Source: Salvelinus alpinus (lineage: Eukaryota > Chordata > Actinopteri > Salmoniformes > Salmonidae). From it: a stretch of DNA of 64,000 nucleotides. The notes under the pieces were generated by a model. That model was given only the letters and a program-made list of their open reading frames with translations, was not told where the DNA came from and did no database searches. The first letter of the stretch is position 1; every line of letters starts with the position of its first letter. Both the position numbers and the translations under genes were made by a program. Where the stretch lies: contig NC_092098.1 of assembly GCF_045679555.1 (NCBI RefSeq), positions 16,320,538-16,384,537 on the forward strand. The letters run 5' to 3'. Shown here in pieces: positions 57,901-64,000 of this stretch.

Positions 57901-60900
57901 GAGAGGAAACAAAAGAGAAAGAGAAAAAGAGAGGAACAGAAAAGGAGAAATACAGTTAACAGTTTGAGACCAACCCAACCGGGGATGTAGTGTGCCTCAG
58001 GATAGATAGAGCTTCATTGTGTGTGAAAAGAAGACAAGGCGGCTCAAAATAATTGCTGCAGAAAATCTGATGAACATCTCTCCATACTGCACGGTTTTGG
58101 GCAGTGATTCAGAATACCAGCTCACTCATCCTCTCTCTGACCTCATTGTTTAAAAGGGAGTCTAAACTCACTCTCAGAGGCCCTGTATGGCAACAGTGTT
58201 TACTTCAGTGGGCCTCAGAGGTAGTGTAACCCTGAACATGCCAATAAAAGAGACCTCAGCAGGCAGCTAAACAAGAGGACAAACCAACAAAGAATCAGGA
58301 ACAGGGGATTAAAGCAGGACAGACATTAAATAATGGGCAGATGTTTCTGACAACTTTATTACAACTTCATTACAAAGAGAATCTGTCCTCCGGCTGAAGA
58401 AGAGAAGGGGGGCACCTACTTGTTTACGAGGTCATCATCGCCGTCACTGTCGACCATCTCATCCTCTATGGCAGCCTGCAAGTCTCCAATCCTCTTGAAG
58501 GCCAGCTTGAGGTCTGCCTGCAGACTCTGATTGGCTGCCTCCAGACTCTCTATGTCCATTTCCTGAAGGATCATGATGCAGAGTAAGTGACTGTCACCCC
58601 AAACCCCTGTAAACCAAGACATCCCCACCCTAGATGAGGATATTACCCCTGTACGACCTAACAAGGAGAGTCCAGTCCATACTTTAATACTCTGCTGACC
58701 GGGCCCTCTTCCTTACCAGCTCGTGCTTCTTGCGGCTGGCCTCGGCCTCCTTCTTGGACAGCTCAGCCATCTCCTCTTTGATGTCCCTCATCTGTCTCTG
58801 TATGCGTTTGTTCTGCTCCTTCTCCCTGTTCTCTCCATTACCGCGGTGGTCTCTCTCCTCCGTCATCTTCTCCAGGTTCTCCTTCAGACGACCTGTCAAG
58901 CTCTGGGGACGAGGAGATGGAACTGGGTCAGAACCGCATAGAACACAGCTGAGACATCCAGCATAGGTGCCTGAGCAGTGAGCACATTTCACTTTGAGGT
59001 TTGTGGTGTGGTTAATGTAGTTGGAGAAGGGTCAAATTGAGGTCACTAAGACTTTCCAATTGAGCTCAGGTGTGCAGAAATCACAGCTGGCCAGAGAAAG
59101 ATAGTATGGCTGTCGTAAAATATATTTCTCTCACAGCATTTGTTCAATGACCCAAAATGTAGCCTCACAGCTTGCCCTCTACCTCCCACATACAAGCCCA
59201 TCTCTCTTGCTCTCACACACTCCCTCCCTCCCACTCTCTCCCCCTCCTTCCTTTCTCCCCCTTCATCCCTCCCTCTCTCCCACTCACTCACTCCTTCACT
59301 CCCTCCCTCTCCCTCCCTCTCTCCCACTCCCTCCCACTCACTCACTCCTTCACTCCCTCCCTCTTCCACCCCCCTCCCTCCCTCTCTCCCTCTCCCTCCC
59401 ACTCACTCACTCCTTCACTCCCTCCCTCCTTCCCCTCCCTCCTCCCCCCTCCCACTCCCTCCCTCCCTCTCCCCCTCCCTCCTTCTCCCCCTCTCCCTCC
59501 CTCCCTCCCACTCTCTCCACCTCCATCCCTCCCTCTCCCCCTCCCTCCTTCTCCCCCTCTCCCTCCCTCATTTCCACTCTCTCCCCCTCCCTCACTCCCT
59601 CCTTCTTCCCCTCCTTCTCCCCCTCCCTCCCTCCCTCCCTCTCCCACCCCCGTCTCACCTCCAGGCGTTTGATCTGGGTCCTCTCGTACTCCAGCTTGGT
59701 CTCGAGCTCACGGATCTTGGCCTCCTGCCTGCTGACCAGGGACTTCTCCACCATGGACTGCTCCTGGAACTCCAGCTGGCTCTGCAGGGACTGCAACTGG
59801 AGGGGGGCAACACACACACAGTGACATACTGAAGTACTGATTACACCACACTGAACACCTCCACTCTGCCCTATGCAACCCTCCCTCTACTTCTTCTATA
59901 ATCAATACTAGGTCTGCATTCAACAGATATGTGTTTATACCCAAAATAAATACATTCACCTCTTCCCTTCATCTGCATTGTGAATAGCATCCCCCCTGGC
60001 TGAAATGTTGGGAATCTAGCCACATTTTTGTTGCCTCTAATGCTAGTATTATCTGATGTGAATAGCCAATAAGCCGAGGATAGGATAACCCCAGTAGCCT
60101 CTACAGACCTAAATAACAATCACAGATCCCATTGCACAGCTTTGTGGAGGGGAAGAAGATCAATGCTTTGCAAACTTGTTTCGTCTTAAGACTTTTCTCA
60201 TATCTGATAAGAGGATGAAAGACATACACTAACTAAAAGTACCCAAAATGCACCAGGGCTCCTAATGAGGAGCTTTGCATCTGAGAGAAGGAGGATTTAG
60301 AGCTGGCCTTTCATGTCATTAAGAACACAGTGTTCCTCTCATTGTGGATCTGTTAATCACTGCAGGGCTACAGGATTTAGATAGATAAAATAGATAGATA
60401 GATAGCCATCTATCGCTGCCTTTGGTGGCAGCTCTTAAAACTACCTTACAGCAAGCAGAGTGAGCGGTAAGATCAGGCTGTAAGCAGACAGACAGAGCTC
60501 TGATCCTCTCCAGGTGAAGGTAACGGTGTAGGTCTAGGACAACCTGTATGATTGTGCTGAGGGCATGATGTCCTCTGAGTGGCTGGTGAAGGTGTGAGTA
60601 GATGGGGATGGGTGGGGATGGGTGGGGGGCAGGCAGGCAGGGGGATTGGCAGGCAGCCATGGCAGTGTGTAGTTACCTTGTCCTGGATCTCCTGCTTCTC
60701 CTTCATGGCTTCCTCCAGCTGGGCCTGCAGGTCACTGATCTGGGCCAGGTCTCTGGCAGACTGTCACATCACAAACACACAGAGATAATTACAGTTTTTG
60801 AAGAGTTTACTTCCAAAACACTATATCCACCAATTTTTTACATTTGTGTTTTTTCGTCAGCAGTTATTGGTTATGGGTACCTTCAGGTGTGTGTAAAATA

Positions 60901-60962
60901 TTACTGTTATCACATTTTGAATTCCTACATTTTAGATGTTTTATTTATTTTTTGCAAAATGC

Positions 60963-61007
<45 letters not shown>

Positions 61008-62468
61008 CGTTTAGCTCAAATGGAATGTTCCTATTTTTTACCATTTTATTTGTCATTTAGCAGACACTCTTATCCAGAGCGACTTACAGGAGCTTAATTG
61101 CTCAAGGGCACAAACAGATTTTTCACCTACTCGGCTTGGGGATTTGCCCAACGCTCTTAATCGCTAGGCTACCTGCTGCTCATATCCTGTATATTTGACT
61201 GTGATATGTGGTTGTTTCACCTAGCCATCTTAAGACGAATGCCCTTACTGTAAGTCACTCTGAATAACAGCAAAAATGTCCAATGTAAATGTTTTACATA
61301 CAGATTTCATATTAATGTATTGAGTTATTTTTTTATTAAATATTGATGTCACGTATAATTTGTACATTTCTTTAAAAAATTGTTATTTGTTACATTTGAC
61401 TATGTAAAACCTAGCTGCACTACTTGTTTCTCTGAAAGTGAGGCGGATATGTAGCATTTTGAAAAAAAAAACATGATTATTTGTCTCTCTGAAAAGATAA
61501 CCATCAATAGATTTTAAACAAATTGTCAGCGATTGGGTGCAGAGATGTAGCGGAGTCAGGCGCAGGACACAGGTTTTGAGCAACACAACGGAGTTTACTC
61601 AAAAAAGTCAAGCAAAATTCCAAATAGGAACATACATACACACTAGCACATACAACAACCACTAAAGACACCAACAATCACGGACAGAACAGAAATGTAT
61701 GCCAGAGGATTAAATAAGGAACATGATATGGGAATTGAAACCAGGTGTGTGTAATACAGACAAAACAAAACGAAACTGAAACATGGATCGGTGGTGACTA
61801 GAAAGCCGGTGACGTCGACCGCCGAACACCACCCGAACAAGGAGAAAGGCTGACTTCGGCGGAAGTCGTGACACAAATACATGTCTGTCATTGAACAACC
61901 CAATGCCATGATTAGATAGTGAAAAACACGCTAATCTCGTTCATAATTTCATTAAACAATAAAAGCTATTACCAACATTTCTGAAAATGGATATACTGTA
62001 TAGCGTTTTGGAATGAAACTCTGGATAGTCTTATGTGGGATGCTTCCATTTAACATAGGTATTTTAACTTAGGAGGTGGATTAATATCCAACAGTCAAGT
62101 ATTCAGGACAATATATTATAATTCATGTAACCTCCTGTGTAACAGATTGCACATCTCTGAATGCAAAATTTGGTTTGTTTATCTCTAGCGTCTCAAATGT
62201 TCCTACATTAACAGATTTTGAAAGCATACGGATACTGGTTCCCAGTGCAGGTCTACAGACCAGAAGCTGTGTAGCTGAGAGGAATGTACAGTATGTGTCA
62301 TAGTTATAGTGCAGGTCTACAGACCAGAAGCTGTTCAGGGGCAGGGTTTACCTGGGAGACGGCAGCCTTGTGTTTCTTCATCAGCTCGTTCATGTCCTCC
62401 TGGTCCTCCTCCATACGAGACTGTAGGTCATTCTTCTCCCTTTGCAGACGGGACACCTGCTCCTCAAG
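48808..62468 (-). CDS. myo18a: MYO18A, unconventional myosin XVIIIa, 3' part (gene span; N-terminal part off the right edge)
   Basis: MYO18A is a cytoplasmic myosin with an N-terminal PDZ-containing extension, a motor that hydrolyses ATP poorly if at all, and a long coiled coil. It tethers actin to Golgi or junctional partners and is essential in the heart sarcomere. Only the end of the coiled-coil tail and the C-terminus are here. Seven contiguous exons read, without gap or frame break, from [18 protein letters not shown] through [20 protein letters not shown] to [11 protein letters not shown], matching vertebrate MYO18A closely. Exons on the minus strand are 62468–62352, 60760–60677, 59796–59659, 58902–58717, 58562–58420, 57885–57841 and 54224–54102. 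The last ends in phase 2 and can join either of two terminal exons, 53360–51893 or 48922–48808. The gene is convergent with PIPOX, as in mammals. Confidence 0.92.
49488..50629 (-). mobile_element. Decayed Tc1-like element, minus orientation
   Basis: The end CACTAGATGACCAAAAGTAT at TA (49486–49487) is inverted at the right end TACTTTTGGCCATGTAGTG with TA at 50630–50631. The minus strand carries a transposase broken by many stops. It lies between the two alternative MYO18A terminal exons. Confidence 0.83.
50973..51300. mobile_element. Possible piggyBac-type terminus
   Basis: CCCTTTGCACTCGTACCC follows directly on TTAA (50969–50972), the hallmark piggyBac target and end. The opposite terminus was not found, so the extent is arbitrary. 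Confidence 0.35.
51560..51565 (-). promoter_or_regulatory. Candidate polyadenylation signal for the long MYO18A isoform
   Basis: The plus strand reads TTTATT, giving AATAAA on the minus strand about 330 bases downstream of the TAA of the long terminal exon. Only position and motif support it. Confidence 0.4.
51893..53360 (-). CDS. myo18a: MYO18A alternative terminal exon 1: long Ser/Lys-rich C-terminal extension
   Basis: A single 1468-base open exon with acceptor CATCTCAG adds about 488 residues after exon G, ending KYLYKPDSD with TAA at 51893–51895. In order it has a Lys/Glu-rich start ([18 protein letters not shown]), a long region of Ser-Arg-Asp clusters with repeated short Ser/Arg motifs, an acidic [17 protein letters not shown] block, runs of serine next to [13 protein letters not shown], and a final poly-Lys segment. 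It looks largely disordered and rich in candidate phosphosites. Mammals have a cardiac/skeletal isoform (MYO18A gamma) with a unique C-terminal extension. Equating this exon with it is my inference. A minus-strand AATAAA lies about 330 bases after the stop. Confidence 0.85.
54102..54224 (-). CDS. myo18a: MYO18A exon G (last common exon)
   Basis: It encodes [37 protein letters not shown] and LKSS, ending two bases into a codon (AG) before GTCAGT. It matches human [22 protein letters not shown]. Both downstream terminal exons accept this phase, giving Arg or Ser at the junction. Confidence 0.93.
54225..57840 (-). other. MYO18A intron between exons F and G
   Basis: It is 3.6 kb with no exon recognised. 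A segment near 55830–55870 (GTGCTGAAGCACCCCCTGAT) resembles a dispersed fish repeat end. Confidence 0.5.
57841..57885 (-). CDS. myo18a: MYO18A 45-base exon F
   Basis: This short exon encodes [14 protein letters not shown] between CGCCCAG and GTAAGA. It matches human [14 protein letters not shown] exactly, and the split codons at both ends close in frame with exons E and G. Confidence 0.93.
58420..58562 (-). CDS. myo18a: MYO18A coiled-coil exon E
   Basis: It encodes [20 protein letters not shown] through [15 protein letters not shown] and an acidic [10 protein letters not shown], ending in phase 2 at GTAGGT. The central stretch is identical to the human MYO18A signature and fixes the gene identity. 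Confidence 0.94.
58717..58902 (-). CDS. myo18a: MYO18A coiled-coil exon D
   Basis: Sixty-two codons run from [20 protein letters not shown] to [11 protein letters not shown] with GTAAGG as donor. Where human has ERDQRIAAEN, this copy has [10 protein letters not shown], placing two glycines in an otherwise helical stretch. The frame is intact. Confidence 0.92.
59212..59650. repeat. Polypyrimidine (CTCCCTCC)n tract in a MYO18A intron
   Basis: About 440 bp are almost pure C/T on the plus strand, hence G/A on the MYO18A transcript, with dozens of GGGAGGG-type runs. It begins about 10 bases after the exon C donor at 59658. Such tracts can form triplex or G-quadruplex structure. The long Ser/Pro/Leu frames here are artefacts. 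Confidence 0.93.
59659..59796 (-). CDS. myo18a: MYO18A coiled-coil exon C
   Basis: Forty-six codons run from [20 protein letters not shown] to ERTQIKRLE and match the human tail. The donor GTGAGA is followed almost at once by a G-rich purine tract on the transcribed RNA (plus-strand 59212–59650). Confidence 0.93.
60677..60760 (-). CDS. myo18a: MYO18A coiled-coil exon B
   Basis: Twenty-eight codons encode [20 protein letters not shown] and end KQEIQDK, matching human [19 protein letters not shown]. The borders are TGTGACAG and GTAACT, and both junctions are phase 0. Confidence 0.92.
60972..61006. repeat. (CA)n microsatellite
   Basis: It is about 17 CA units preceded by a short TATATA run, in the MYO18A intron between exons A and B. 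Confidence 0.92.
61048..61292. repeat. Dispersed fish repeat with inverted ends
   Basis: TAGCAGACACTCTTATCCAG then AGCGACTTACA at the left is mirrored, with decay, by TGTAAGTCACTCTGAATAAC at the right. I recognise the motif as a very common fish repeat but will not assign its class. Confidence 0.6.
61524..61873 (-). mobile_element. Solo LTR, 350 bp, with perfect 5-bp target duplication
   Basis: On the minus strand it starts TGTCACGACTTCCGCC and ends GCTGACA. CAAAT flanks both sides (61519–61523 and 61874–61878). It is the same family as 602–968. It lies in the MYO18A intron between exons A and B. Confidence 0.88.
62352..62468 (-). CDS. myo18a: MYO18A coiled-coil exon A (most upstream seen)
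   Basis: Thirty-nine codons from [14 protein letters not shown] to [11 protein letters not shown] form a charged heptad-pattern coiled coil. The acceptor is CTCTCTCAG and the donor is GTAAAC. No further upstream exon was recognised between here and the right edge. Confidence 0.92.
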
Positions 62469-63371
62469 CTGAGAGAGAGGAAGAGGGGAAGAAAGAGAAA
62501 GACAAACTTTAACAGCTGAGCTGTTTTAAAACCAGAGCCAGTGAAAGTAATCAATTGTCAACAGCTGGCCAGTCATCTAATGGATATCTACCAGGCCTGA
62601 TCCTGGTGGTGGATTAGTGTGATTTACTATAATCACACCTGATTGGGTCATTTAGGCCTGCAGACAGACCTTTGTGGCCAATGCACCATGTAATAGCTTG
62701 GAACTAGTGTCCTAAGGCAGATCATCAGATCTACTCTGGAGGGAAAGACACCCAGCCTCTTAGTATGCCAACCCAAACTGGAGACATTTAAAATACCTTT
62801 CATAACCATAAACACAGCAATTAGCAGCTCTACAGGGTCACTCTCTGTCCTCTCTCTGTCCCCAGAGGACCACAAGTGTCACTCTCTTCCCGCAATTTCC
62901 TCTAAAACACAGAAAGCACTCTCATGGGAAGTGATTATGGAACGCATTAATGAGGACATAAAAAATATCAACAATGCTAATTAATCCATTAGCACATAAT
63001 CGAGAAATGGGCCATTTACAGAAAAAACAAAAATGTCAATGATGATGGGGGGGATTTGTGCAAATTCGTGGCAGTGTTTTAACACACACTAAAATAGTCT
63101 ACCCTGTGTGAAAGGGAGAGTAAAAGAAACGACAGGCTCTCCTACTGTTTTAATAACACTGTTTGGTTTTGTTGTGTCGTAAAAAATGTGGTAAAGCGCT
63201 GCAATTACACAAATACGGAATTATTTCCTTAACAAAAAGATGTGTCGATTGTGTATCACAACAATAAACATGGTCATTAAGCAAGCAATCTCATTAGAAT
63301 ATACCAATCTGCATTTCTGTTCAATTAAATTAAAATTGCATGGACAGAAATTGTTCATGTCACATCTACAC
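62469..63371 (-). other. MYO18A intron upstream of exon A
   Basis: No exon or recognised repeat was found. The next upstream MYO18A exon must lie beyond 64000. Confidence 0.5.
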
Positions 63372-63494
63372 GGAGTATAAAAAACATTAAGAACACCCGC
63401 TCTTTCCATGACATAGACTGACCAGGTGAATTCAGGTGAAAGCTATGATCCCTTATTAATGTCACTTGTTAAATCCACTTCAATCAGTGTAGAT
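63372..63494. mobile_element. Partial copy of the 2146–2650 DNA element
   Basis: AAACATTAAGAACACCCGCT followed by CTTTCCATGACATAGACTGA matches the first 120 bp of the family. It is cut off by the hAT element that starts at 63495. Confidence 0.7.
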
Positions 63495-64000
63495 CAGTTA
63501 TTCCCAAACTGGGGTACAAGGGTACGCGCAATGCCGTCGGGGATACGCCAAATAAAAATGTGATTTACCTTTTTTATTTAAACAGTACATTTATATTTCC
63601 AACGGAGCTATACATTTGGGTGAGGTTTTTTTCTCCCCTGAGTAGACTAATTTCACTGCCAAAAATAAAATGAAACCATCTAGTGTTCAACGAAATAACA
63701 ACACAATGTCAAATACAGGTAGCCTAGTCAAGTAATTAACATCCAATCATATTAAACGTCCCTCTCCCGCGGGAAACCTTCACTCGTGCGCAGACATTTA
63801 GAAACGAAACATGACATTTAGAAAAATAAGCCACGGGAGTTTTTTGAGCGAGAATAAAGATGACTTCGAGTAGTAAGACATGTATAAAATAGCATTAATA
63901 AGAAGGGGATAGAAGCGTCTTATATGGTGAGCTACCGAGTGGCTAGGACATGCAAGACCCATACTATTGTGGAGGACTTAATTCTTCCTGCTGCCGTGAA
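63495..64000 (+). mobile_element. hAT (Zaphod-like) element, 5' part, cut by window edge
   Basis: The terminus CAGTTATTCCCAAACTGGGG is typical of this hAT group. Near 63860–64000 a degenerate stretch around GATGACTTCGAGTAGTAAGA resembles the start of its transposase but already holds stops. Confidence 0.6.

Noticed and set aside
59140..59832. Open frame of 230 codons rich in Ser, Pro and Leu, plus two others and a Gly/Glu-rich set on the other strand
   Set aside because: They come from the (CTCCCTCC)n intron tract. The only real coding here is MYO18A exon C on the minus strand.

Overview
The window is vertebrate, and almost certainly salmonid fish (Salmo, Oncorhynchus or Salvelinus type). 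It holds two split genes with GT–AG introns and strong similarity to vertebrate proteins. The rest is packed with repeat families I recognise from salmonid genomes: several Tc1-like subfamilies, Sleeping-Beauty-type termini, hAT-type elements with 8-bp target duplications, solo LTRs, and L1-like and L2-like LINEs. Species cannot be fixed from sequence alone. I see no bacterial features, CRISPR array, tRNA gene or intact rRNA gene.

Layout. 1–10.4 kb is a repeat-filled flank with no host gene that I can support. 10.48–38.62 kb (+) carries PIPOX, the peroxisomal sarcosine/pipecolate oxidase. Seven coding exons are readable, but the exon expected between the second and third was not found. Intron 2 (by the exons seen) holds an L1-like LINE. 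The next large intron holds a hAT-type element split by a nearly intact Tc1 element, then about 10 kb of short-motif satellite with higher-order duplication. Another hAT-type element sits 21 bp past a PIPOX splice donor. 38.6–48.8 kb is mostly intergenic, with a decayed Tc1 copy, an L2-like LINE and two smaller inverted-repeat elements. 48.8–62.5 kb (–) carries the 3' part of MYO18A: seven exons for the end of the coiled-coil tail, followed by two alternative terminal exons. The motor domain lies beyond the right edge. 62.5–64 kb ends in repeat, including the start of a hAT element.

The two genes are convergent (tail to tail), the same arrangement I know for human PIPOX and MYO18A on 17q11.2, which supports both identifications. 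PIPOX oxidises sarcosine and L-pipecolate in peroxisomes. MYO18A is an unconventional, cytoskeletal and sarcomeric myosin. They share a neighbourhood, not a pathway.

The most useful observations are the two in-phase alternative C-terminal exons of MYO18A, the missing PIPOX exon, the multi-level satellite inside PIPOX, and several insertions datable by intact target-site duplications. I found no convincing new biological system. Many long open frames here are artefacts of satellite or microsatellite DNA and are rejected explicitly.
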